Below, piece after piece: positions 1 through 5,864 of a DNA stretch of 7,336 nucleotides; position 1 is the first letter of the stretch, and every line of letters begins with the position of its first letter. The stretch lies in the NCBI GenBank assembly GCA_003446655.1, contig DMCZ01000148.1:4500-11835 (forward strand). The letters are read 5' to 3'. The notes beneath the pieces were generated by a model. The model had not been told where the DNA came from. It worked only from the letters and a program-made list of their open reading frames with translations, and did not search any database. The translations under genes were made by a program, and so were the position numbers. This stretch comes from Thauera sp. (GTDB lineage: Bacteria; Pseudomonadota; Gammaproteobacteria; Burkholderiales; Rhodocyclaceae).

Positions 1-39
1 ACGGCCGCGGGTATCGGCAGGGGAATGTCTTGTGGCCAT
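1..39 (-). CDS. mrpE: Mrp antiporter subunit E, first 13 codons (partial)
   Basis: This is the beginning of the gene that follows mrpD; it runs off the left edge. The visible peptide is MATRHSPADTRGR. The ATG shares its A with the mrpD TGA stop (TGATG). A strong ribosome binding site, GGAGAGG (complement of 47-53), sits 7 bases upstream, which fixes the start. MrpE is a small membrane subunit (MnhE family) needed for assembly or full activity of the Mrp cation/proton antiporter in the cytoplasmic membrane. The assignment rests mainly on gene order (A-C-D-E is the standard order), because the 13 residues lie ahead of the first membrane helix and carry no diagnostic motif. mrpF and mrpG would be expected further left. 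Confidence 0.75.
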   Translation of the reverse strand, partial: MATRHSPADTRGR

Positions 40-1559
40 CAGCGTACCTCTCCGGCAAGGCCGAGCACCGCCTCGATGTAGCCCGCCGGGGCGTAGAGCT
101 GTGCAGCGGTGAGCTCGAGCCAGGCGTGGACCGGTCCGGCGAATACGGTCAGCAGCGCCAGGCAGGCGAGCAGCCCGCCCACAGCGACGAAGGGCAGCGC
201 ATCCGGGCGATGGGCCGAGGCCGGCGCTGCCTGCAGCGCGTGCGCCTTCCAGAACAGCGTGCTGCCCCCGCGCGAGAAGCCGACGATGGCGATCAGCGAG
301 GTCGACAGGATCAGCGCCCAGAACCAGACCGCATGGGGCGAGGCGCGCACCCCGTCGAGCACCAGCAGCTTGCCGATGAAGCCCGACAGCGGCGGCATGC
401 CGGTGATGGCGATCGCGGCCGCGAAGAACAGCGCGGCGATCAGCCCGCCCTGCGCGATGCGCGGCGCGAGCACCAGCCGGTCGCGCAGGAGGCCGCGGCG
501 CTCGGCAACCAGATCGGCGATCAGAAACAGGGCGCCGGCGGCGAGTGTGGAGTGGATGAGGTAATACAGCGCGGCGCTGGTGGCCTGCTCGGTGAACACC
601 GCCACGGTGGCGAGCAGCATGCCCATGGAGCCGATCACGGCGAAGCTCACCATCTGCCCGAGGCTGCGCGCGGCGAGCACCCCGGTCATCCCGAGCACCA
701 GCGTCAGCAGGGCCGCCGGCAACAGCCAGGGCGCAGCCAGCCAGGCCGCCTCGCCCGCATCCGCGCCGAAAGCCAGCACGTACAGGCGGATGATCGAGTA
801 CGCGCCCACCTTGGTCATCACCGCGAACAGGGCTGCCACCGGCCCTGGCGCGTTGGCATAGGTGCCGGGCAGCCAGAAATGCAGCGGCACCAGCGCAGCC
901 TTGACCGCGAACACCAAAAGCAGCAGCACCGCGCCGGTCTGCAGCAAGGCCTGGTCGGCCGCTGGCACCTGCGGAACCTTGACCGCGAGGTCCGCCATGT
1001 TGAGCGTTCCGGTGACGCTGTAGATCAGCCCGACCGCGATCAGGAACACCGAGGAGCCGACCAGGTTGGTGACCACGTACTGCACGCCCGCCTTCACCCG
1101 CAGCCCGCCGCCGCCGTGCACCATCAGGCCGTAGGAGGCGATCAGCAGGATCTCGAAGAACACGAACAGGTTGAAGAAGTCCCCGGTCAGGAAGGCGCCG
1201 TTGATGCCCATCAGCTGGAACTGATAGAGCGGATGGAAGTGCTTGCCGCGCAGGTCCCAGCCGTTGATCGCATACAGCAGCACGCCCAGGCCCAGCACTG
1301 CAGCGAGCAAGAGCATCAGCGCCGACAGGCGGTCGAGCGCGAGCACGATGCCGAAGGGCGCCGGCCATGCGCCAAGCGCATAGGTGCGGACGCTGCCATC
1401 GCCGGCGATGACGAACAGGCCGAGCGCAATCGCCAGCATCGCCACCATCGAGGCGACCGAGAACACGCGTGCCAGCACGCGGTCGTAGCGCGCAGCGATG
1501 ACCAGCAGCGCGCCGACCACGGCCGGCACCAGGATGGGCAGGATCAGGGCGTGGTTCAT
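39..1559 (-). CDS. mrpD: Mrp Na+/H+ antiporter subunit D (MrpD/MnhD/PhaD)
   Basis: A 506-residue polytopic membrane protein, close to the usual length of about 490-500. It is one of the two antiporter-like subunits of the Mrp complex, homologous to complex I NuoM/NuoN (Proton_antipo_M family), and is thought to carry protons through the membrane. The expected charged residues inside helices are present: Glu136 in VFFEILL (TM5), Lys220 in FAVKAALVPLHFWLP (TM7), Lys250 in VMTKVGAY (TM8) and Lys397 in LSGFIGKLLV (TM12). These match the Glu/Lys positions known to be needed for transport in the family. The start is the ATG at 1559, which overlaps the mrpC stop as ATGA and has GGAG (complement of 1567-1570) 7 bases upstream. 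The same frame stays open 151 codons upstream inside mrpC, but that stretch is Arg-rich shadow sequence without helices. The gene ends in TGATG with mrpE, implying coupled translation. Confidence 0.96.
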   Translation of the reverse strand: MNHALILPILVPAVVGALLVIAARYDRVLARVFSVASMVAMLAIALGLFVIAGDGSVRTYALGAWPAPFGIVLALDRLSALMLLLAAVLGLGVLLYAINGWDLRGKHFHPLYQFQLMGINGAFLTGDFFNLFVFFEILLIASYGLMVHGGGGLRVKAGVQYVVTNLVGSSVFLIAVGLIYSVTGTLNMADLAVKVPQVPAADQALLQTGAVLLLLVFAVKAALVPLHFWLPGTYANAPGPVAALFAVMTKVGAYSIIRLYVLAFGADAGEAAWLAAPWLLPAALLTLVLGMTGVLAARSLGQMVSFAVIGSMGMLLATVAVFTEQATSAALYYLIHSTLAAGALFLIADLVAERRGLLRDRLVLAPRIAQGGLIAALFFAAAIAITGMPPLSGFIGKLLVLDGVRASPHAVWFWALILSTSLIAIVGFSRGGSTLFWKAHALQAAPASAHRPDALPFVAVGGLLACLALLTVFAGPVHAWLELTAAQLYAPAGYIEAVLGLAGEVR

Positions 1560-1972
1560 GCGCGCGCTCCGCCCTTCCTGGCCCCCGGGCCCGCTGCCTG
1601 CTTGTGGCCCCGCAGCTTCCAGTCGTCGTCGCTGGCCTCGGGCGAAGCATCGCCAGGCAGGTCGACGTGGTCGTTGCCGGTCTCGAGATAGGCGCGCAGC
1701 GCCATCACCACGATCACCGCGGTCATGCCGAAGGAGATCACGATCGCGGTCAGCACCAGCGCCTGCGGCAGCGGGTCGACGTAGCTGATGGCGTCGGCGG
1801 TGATCACCGGGGGCTGGTTGATGGCCAGCCGACCGGTGGCGAACAGGAACAGGTTGGTGGCGTAGGTGAGCAGCGACAGGCCCATGACCACCGGGAAGGT
1901 GCGCGCACGAAGCACCAGGTAGATCCCGGCGGCCGTCATCACGCCGATCGCGCTGGCGACGAGAAACTCCAT
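1556..1972 (-). CDS. mrpC: Mrp antiporter subunit C (MrpC/MnhC/PhaC)
   Basis: A 138-residue membrane protein of the NuoK-like family. It is a small core subunit of the Mrp antiporter, next to the antiporter-like subunits as NuoK is in complex I. Three hydrophobic helices are visible at about residues 4-22, 27-46 and 69-93. The hallmark stretch DPLPQALVLTAIVI (66-79), followed by Ser80-Phe81-Gly82, is typical of MrpC. The ATG at 1972 shares one base with the mrpAB TGA (TGATG). A clear AAGGAG (complement of 1981-1986) lies 8 bases upstream, so the open frame extending 26 codons further upstream is not used. The end overlaps mrpD by four bases (ATGA). Residues 100-138 form a hydrophilic tail that is first acidic (PGDASPEASDDDW) and then basic and Gly-rich. 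This makes the protein about 25 residues longer than the Bacillus subunit (about 113). Confidence 0.95.
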   Translation of the reverse strand: MEFLVASAIGVMTAAGIYLVLRARTFPVVMGLSLLTYATNLFLFATGRLAINQPPVITADAISYVDPLPQALVLTAIVISFGMTAVIVVMALRAYLETGNDHVDLPGDASPEASDDDWKLRGHKQAAGPGARKGGARA

Positions 1973-4833
1973 CAGGCGGGCTCCTTGGGCACGGATGCGC
2001 TCGGGTCCACATCCATCGCGGTCTTGTTGATCGAATGCGGGTTCGTCCATCGCCCCATGCGCGACAGGTTGGCCAGCGCCAGCATCACCGCGCCCACCAC
2101 GGTCAGGAACACGCCGGTGTCGAAGGCCATCGCACTGGCAAGCTCGAACTCACCCACCAGCGGCAGGTGGAAGTGACCGAAGGTCGAGGTGAGGAAGGGC
2201 TGGTCGAGCACCATCGCGGCGACGCCGGTGGCGCTGGCAACGAGCACGCCGGCGCCGATCATGGCGTGGTAATTGACGCTGACCCGGTGCGCCGCCCAGC
2301 CGAATCCGCTCGCCATGTACTGCATGATCAGCGCGATCGACACCACGAGCGCGGCAATGAAGCCGCCGCCCGGCTGGTTGTGGCCGCGCAGGAAGATGTA
2401 CGCGCCGACCAGCATCGCCAACGGCAGCATCACCCGGGTGGCCACCACCATGATGATCGGGTGGCGATCGGCCGACTGCGGCTGATCCGGCGACCAGGCG
2501 CTCAGGCGGCGGCCGACGCGCCCGAACAGCGTGCCGTCGAGCAGCGCATAGATCGCCAGCGCGGCGATACCGAGCACGGTGATCTCGCCGAAGGTGTCGA
2601 AACCGCGGAAGTCGACCAGGATCACGTTCACCACGTTGGTGCCGCCACCGCCCGACACCGAGTTCTCGAGGTAGTAGTGCGACAAGGAGGTCCCGTCGCG
2701 GGTGAGCATCGCCCAGCTCGCGCCCGCCATGCCGAGACCCGCCGCGACGGCGAGCGCACCGTCACGCAGGTGGCGCAGCGGATCGGCACGTACTGCGGAA
2801 CTCTGCGGACCGTACTTGGGCAGGAAGTAGAGCGCCAGCAGGATCAGGATCACCGTGGTCACCTCCACCGAGATCTGCGTCAGCGCCAGGTCGGGCGCCG
2901 ACAGATAGATGAAGGCGACGCACACGATCAGGCCGACCGTGCCCACGATCAGCACCGACAGCACGCGCCGGCGGAACAGCATCACCGTGAGCGCGCAGCC
3001 GCCCACCAGCAGCACCCAGGCGACGATCGCCGCCGGTGCCGCAGGCAGCAGTTCGCGCGCACCCGCGCCATGGGGCGCGTTGAAAAAGGCGACGAAGCCG
3101 GCGACGGTGACCGCCGTGATCGCAAAGGCCAGGTAGCGCTGCAGCGAACCGTTGTGCAGCCCATGGGTGATGCGCTGCGCCACCGCCACGGCCGCGGCGA
3201 TGAAGCCATCGAACAAGGCCTTCGCCTCGGGGTGGGGCCCCGCCCGCCACAGCGCATGAACCCGTACATACGCAGCCAGCGCGGTCAGGCCGACCGCCAC
3301 CGCGATCACCGACAGACCGAGCGCCGGCGTGAAGCCGTGCCACAGCGCAAGGTGGTAATCCATCAGCGCACCGCCGGTGACCGCGCGCGAAACCACCGCC
3401 ACCAGCGGGCCAGCCACCGTGTCGGGGAAGAGCCCGATCGCCACCACCAGCACCACCAGCAGCGCCGGCGGCAGCCACATCCCGGCGGGCGGGTCGTGCG
3501 GCGTGCGGGGGTAGTCGTCGCGGCGCGAACCGAAGAACACATGCACGATGTAGCGGAACGAGTACGCCACCGAGAAGCACGCCGCCAGCGTCGCCAGCGC
3601 GGCGACGACCCAGCCGTTGCCCAGCCAGGCGGTGTCGACCGCCTCGTGCAGCATCATCTCCTTGGAGATGAAGCCGTTGAGCGGCGGCAGCCCGGCCATC
3701 GACGCCCCCGCCACCATCGCCATCGTGGCGGTGATCGGCATCAGCTGCAGCAGGCCGCCGAGGCGCCTGATGTCGCGCGTGCCGGCCTCGTGGTCGACGA
3801 TGCCGGCGTTCATGAACAGCGCGGCCTTGAAGGTGGCGTGGTTGAGAATGTGGAACGCCGCCACCACCGCGGCCAGCGGGGTACCAAAGCCGAGCAGCAT
3901 GGTCACCAGGCCGAGGTGGCTCACGGTGGAGTAGGCCAGCAGCCCCTTCAGGTCGTCCTTGAACAGCGCGATCCCGGCCGCCACCAGCATGGTCACCAGG
4001 CCGGTGGTGGCGACGATGTAGAACCATTCTGGCGTACCGGCCAGCACCGGCCACATGCGCGCCATCAGGAACAGCCCCGCCTTCACCATGGTGGCCGAGT
4101 GCAGGTAGGCCGACACCGGCGTGGGCGCCGCCATCGCGTGCGGCAGCCAGAAGTGGAAGGGGAACTGCGCGCTCTTGGTGAAGCAGCCGGCGAGGATCAG
4201 CACCAGCGCCGGCAGGTACAGCGGCGAGGCCTGGATCGCCTCCTTCTCGCGCAGGATGTCGGTGAGGTTGTAGGAGCCGGCGATGTCGCCCAGGATCAGC
4301 ATGCCCGCGATCATCGCCAGCCCGCCGGCGCCAGTCACGGTGAGCGCCATGCGCGCGCCCTGGCGGCCTTCGGGCAGATGCTTCCAGTAGCCGATGAGCA
4401 GGAAGGACGACAGGCTGGTCAGCTCCCAGAACACCAGCAGCAGCAGGATGTTGTCCGACAGGACCACGCCCACCATCGCGCCCTGGAACAGCAGCAGGTA
4501 GGTGTAGAACACCCCCATCGGGTCGTCCTTGGCGAGGTAGAAGCGCGCATAGACGATGATCAGCATGCCGATGCCCAGGATCAGCCCGGCGAAGAACAGG
4601 CCCAGGCCGTCGAGGAAGAAGCTCGCCTGCAGGCCGAGCGCCGGCAACCAGTCCCAGCTCGCGGTGACGATCTCGCCGCGGAACACCGCCGGGACGTGCG
4701 ACATCAGCAGCGCAAAGGCCAGCAAGGTGAAAGCCAGCGTGCTGATGGCGCAGACACTGCGCCCCGAGCGGATCATCAGCGCCGGAAACAGCGCGCCGAT
4801 GAACGGCAGCAAGACGATCAGGACAAGACTCAT
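1972..4833 (-). CDS. mrpA: Fused Mrp Na+/H+ antiporter subunit A-B (MrpAB/PhaAB)
   Basis: A 953-residue membrane protein that joins MrpA and MrpB, as in group 2 Mrp systems of Pseudomonas and rhizobia (PhaAB); separate MrpA (about 800) plus MrpB (about 140) give the same total. Residues 1-480 are the NuoL-like part, with Glu137 (VFWELTS), Lys220 (CFTKSAQFPFHFWLP), Lys251 (ATMVKAG) and Lys391 (FISKEMM) at the ion-path positions. Residues about 600-675 match the MbhD/DUF4040 segment (APDLALTQISVEVTTVILI, with Glu657). Residues about 690-772 are MbhE-like. Residues about 790-925 are the MnhB domain (GHNQPGGGFIAALV). The complex exchanges cytoplasmic Na+ or K+ for H+ and supports salt and alkali tolerance. 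The start is ATG 4833, where the conserved N-terminus MSLVLIVLLPFIGALF begins, with GGCGGA (complement of 4841-4846) 7 bases upstream. A frame extending to 4953 is rejected because the likely -10 box lies inside it. First gene of the operon. Confidence 0.96.
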   Translation of the reverse strand: MSLVLIVLLPFIGALFPALMIRSGRSVCAISTLAFTLLAFALLMSHVPAVFRGEIVTASWDWLPALGLQASFFLDGLGLFFAGLILGIGMLIIVYARFYLAKDDPMGVFYTYLLLFQGAMVGVVLSDNILLLLVFWELTSLSSFLLIGYWKHLPEGRQGARMALTVTGAGGLAMIAGMLILGDIAGSYNLTDILREKEAIQASPLYLPALVLILAGCFTKSAQFPFHFWLPHAMAAPTPVSAYLHSATMVKAGLFLMARMWPVLAGTPEWFYIVATTGLVTMLVAAGIALFKDDLKGLLAYSTVSHLGLVTMLLGFGTPLAAVVAAFHILNHATFKAALFMNAGIVDHEAGTRDIRRLGGLLQLMPITATMAMVAGASMAGLPPLNGFISKEMMLHEAVDTAWLGNGWVVAALATLAACFSVAYSFRYIVHVFFGSRRDDYPRTPHDPPAGMWLPPALLVVLVVAIGLFPDTVAGPLVAVVSRAVTGGALMDYHLALWHGFTPALGLSVIAVAVGLTALAAYVRVHALWRAGPHPEAKALFDGFIAAAVAVAQRITHGLHNGSLQRYLAFAITAVTVAGFVAFFNAPHGAGARELLPAAPAAIVAWVLLVGGCALTVMLFRRRVLSVLIVGTVGLIVCVAFIYLSAPDLALTQISVEVTTVILILLALYFLPKYGPQSSAVRADPLRHLRDGALAVAAGLGMAGASWAMLTRDGTSLSHYYLENSVSGGGGTNVVNVILVDFRGFDTFGEITVLGIAALAIYALLDGTLFGRVGRRLSAWSPDQPQSADRHPIIMVVATRVMLPLAMLVGAYIFLRGHNQPGGGFIAALVVSIALIMQYMASGFGWAAHRVSVNYHAMIGAGVLVASATGVAAMVLDQPFLTSTFGHFHLPLVGEFELASAMAFDTGVFLTVVGAVMLALANLSRMGRWTNPHSINKTAMDVDPSASVPKEPA

Positions 4834-4867
4834 CGGGACATCCGCCAAGGATCCATGAAATTGAACG

Positions 4868-4908
4868 ACACCGGCCGAAAGGCCCGCCAGGCGCCATGCG
4901 CAAGGTGT
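4868..4908 (-). other. Possible three-way-junction fold in the mrp mRNA leader
   Basis: In the mrp transcript an outer 5-bp stem can form between ACACC (4908-4904) and GGUGU (4872-4868). It encloses two small hairpins: GCGC-AUG-GCGC (4901-4891) and GGCC-UUUC-GGCC (4884-4873). All pairs are Watson-Crick. It covers 41 of about 78 leader bases and ends 34 bases before the start codon, leaving the ribosome binding site free. No known riboswitch or thermometer family is recognised. GC-rich DNA gives such folds by chance, so this is only a candidate. Confidence 0.25.
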
Positions 4909-4917
4909 TTTGGGCCA

Positions 4918-4923
4918 AGTATA
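4918..4923 (-). promoter_or_regulatory. Candidate -10 box of the mrp operon (TATACT)
   Basis: Read on the minus strand this is TATACT, matching the sigma70 -10 consensus at 5 of 6 positions. It would start transcription near 4911 and give a leader of about 78 bases before the mrpAB ATG. At the normal 17-base spacing the -35 position reads ACAGCG, which is a poor match. If the promoter is real it is weak by itself and may need an activator, which fits the palindromes lying just upstream. Prediction from sequence only. Confidence 0.4.
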
Positions 4924-4956
4924 TAGCGAAGGCACCTGGCCGCTGTGCGACACGCA

Positions 4957-4973
4957 ATTTCACTAGGCGAAAT
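4957..4973. promoter_or_regulatory. Operator-like palindrome 1 (mrp-proximal)
   Basis: A 17-bp inverted repeat, ATTTCAC-TAG-GCGAAAT: seven-base arms with one mismatch around a 3-base centre. It is followed by CCAC, exactly as the second copy is. Its centre (4965) lies about 54 bases upstream of the predicted mrp transcription start and 73 bases upstream of the regulator start codon. Size and symmetry fit a dimeric winged-helix regulator such as an IclR protein. Which protein binds is inferred from position alone. Confidence 0.6.
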
Positions 4974-4990
4974 CCACGCTGGCAGTTACC

Positions 4991-5007
4991 ATTTCACGAA
5001 GTGATAT
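4991..5007. promoter_or_regulatory. Operator-like palindrome 2 (iclR-proximal)
   Basis: A 17-bp inverted repeat, ATTTCAC-GAA-GTGATAT: seven-base arms with one mismatch. It shares the left arm and the trailing ATCCAC with palindrome 1, so the two form a direct repeat of 21-base units with a 34-bp period, about three helical turns. It ends 30 bases before the regulator ATG, a position where a bound protein would be expected to hinder that gene's transcription. Autoregulation is therefore likely but inferred. Confidence 0.62.
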
Positions 5008-5037
5008 CCACTGCACCATGAAGAGCCCGCCGTACCC

Positions 5038-5832
5038 ATGACGAAACCCGAATCGATCGCCACACCGGAAGCCAGGACCTCGTCGATCCAGGTCATCGAG
5101 CGCATGATGAAGCTGCTCGACGTGCTGGCAAAGCATGCCGACCCCGTTCCGCTCAAGCAGCTCGCGCTCGAGACCGGGCTCCACCCCTCGACCGCGCACC
5201 GCATCCTGGGTGCGATGACGCACAGCGGCTTCGTCGAGCGCTCGGAGGCCGGCATCTACCGGCTGGGCATCCGCCTGCTCGAGCTGGGCAGCATCGTGAA
5301 GTCGCGCATCTCTCTGCGCGAGACGGCAATGCCCTTCATGCTGAAGCTGCACGCCGCCACCGGCGAGAGCGTCAATCTTGGCGTGCGTGCGGGCGACGAG
5401 ATCGTCTATGTCGAGCGCACCTCGAGCGGACGCGCCTCGGTGCGGGTCGTGCACATCGTCGGCGCACGCGCGCCGCTGCACACCACCGCCACCGGCAAGC
5501 TCTTCCTGGTCGAGGACGGCCTCGAGCGCATCCGCGACTACGCGCGCCGCACCGGCCTGCCAGCGTCGACACCGGCCTCCATCACCACCCTGACCGCGCT
5601 GGAAAAGGAACTCGACCGCGTGCGCCGCCACGGCGTGGGCTTCGACCTCGATGAAGTCGAGGCCGGCGTGCGCTGCATCGCCGCGGGCATCCGCGACGAC
5701 AACGGCGAGCTGATCGCCGGCCTGTCGCTGTCGACGCCGTCCGAGCGCTTCAACCCTGACTGGGCACCGCTGGTGAAGGAGACGGCCGACGAAATCTCTC
5801 GCGCGCTGGGCTACCTGCCCGCACGCAGCTGA
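5038..5832 (+). CDS. IclR-family transcriptional regulator
   Basis: A 264-residue cytoplasmic DNA-binding protein of normal IclR length. The N-terminal winged helix-turn-helix spans about residues 15-78 (VIERMMKLLDVL; PVPLKQLALETGL; recognition helix HPSTAHRILGAM at 49-60; wing YRLGIRLLELG). The C-terminal effector domain spans about 92-258, with the family signatures HTTATGKLFL (148-157) and GVGFDLDEVEAGVRCIAAGI (199-218), including the conserved Cys213. These proteins usually bind a small organic acid and act as tetramers on short palindromes, as repressors or activators. The ligand cannot be told from sequence. The ATG at 5038 has only a weak upstream AAGAG, 12 bases away. The next in-frame ATG is at Met23, where starting would clip the first helix of the DNA-binding domain. 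The gene is divergent from mrp with two palindromes between, and converges on pbpG with a 22-base gap. Confidence 0.95.
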   Translation: MTKPESIATPEARTSSIQVIERMMKLLDVLAKHADPVPLKQLALETGLHPSTAHRILGAMTHSGFVERSEAGIYRLGIRLLELGSIVKSRISLRETAMPFMLKLHAATGESVNLGVRAGDEIVYVERTSSGRASVRVVHIVGARAPLHTTATGKLFLVEDGLERIRDYARRTGLPASTPASITTLTALEKELDRVRRHGVGFDLDEVEAGVRCIAAGIRDDNGELIAGLSLSTPSERFNPDWAPLVKETADEISRALGYLPARS

Positions 5833-5844
5833 ATCCGCAGGGAA

Positions 5845-5864
5845 CGGCGGCGACCTAGCCGCCG
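5845..5864. terminator. Hairpin between convergent iclR and pbpG ends
   Basis: CGGCGGC and GCCGCCG pair perfectly (7 bp) around the loop GACCTA. The loop contains the pbpG stop codon (TAG, complement of 5855-5857). The hairpin begins 12 bases past the iclR stop. No T-run follows on either strand, so it is not a classical intrinsic terminator. It could act as a bidirectional terminator or 3'-end stabiliser. Symmetric GC-rich sequence of this kind can also arise by chance. Confidence 0.35.

Larger units (their letters stand above)
4834..5037. promoter_or_regulatory. Divergent control region between mrpAB and iclR
   Basis: These 204 bases separate the mrpAB start (leftward) from the iclR-family start (rightward) and contain no convincing gene of their own. 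They hold, from left to right, the mrpAB ribosome binding site, a GC-rich foldable leader, a -10-like TATACT box for mrp, and two operator-like palindromes nearest to the regulator gene. The region is visibly richer in A/T than the flanking genes around 4908-4930 and 4955-5011. I could not place a convincing -35/-10 pair for the regulator gene. The layout, a regulator divergent from a target operon with sites between them, is common for IclR-family proteins. That mrp is the target is an inference. Confidence 0.7.

Noticed and set aside
30..1691. 553-codon open frame on the plus strand opposite mrpD and mrpC
   Set aside because: Same Arg/Gln/His-rich shadow composition, no recognisable family, and opposite a clear MrpD.
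2035..4926. 963-codon open frame on the plus strand opposite mrpAB
   Set aside because: Its product is almost wholly Arg, His, Gln, Glu, Asp and Gly with no domain, as expected for the antisense of a GC-rich membrane-protein gene. The minus-strand MrpAB is unmistakable.
4834..4953. 40-residue N-terminal extension of MrpAB
   Set aside because: The stretch is hydrophilic, unlike any MrpA N-terminus, and contains the predicted -10 box. The conserved start MSLVLIVLLPF lies at 4833 with a ribosome binding site.
2762..4963. 733-codon minus-strand frame overlapping mrpAB
   Set aside because: Out-of-frame shadow of mrpAB, rich in Arg, Gly, Ala and His, lacking membrane helices.
4963..5631. 222-codon minus-strand frame opposite the iclR-family gene
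   Set aside because: Low-complexity shadow frame opposite a protein with full IclR signatures; no ribosome binding site or family match seen.
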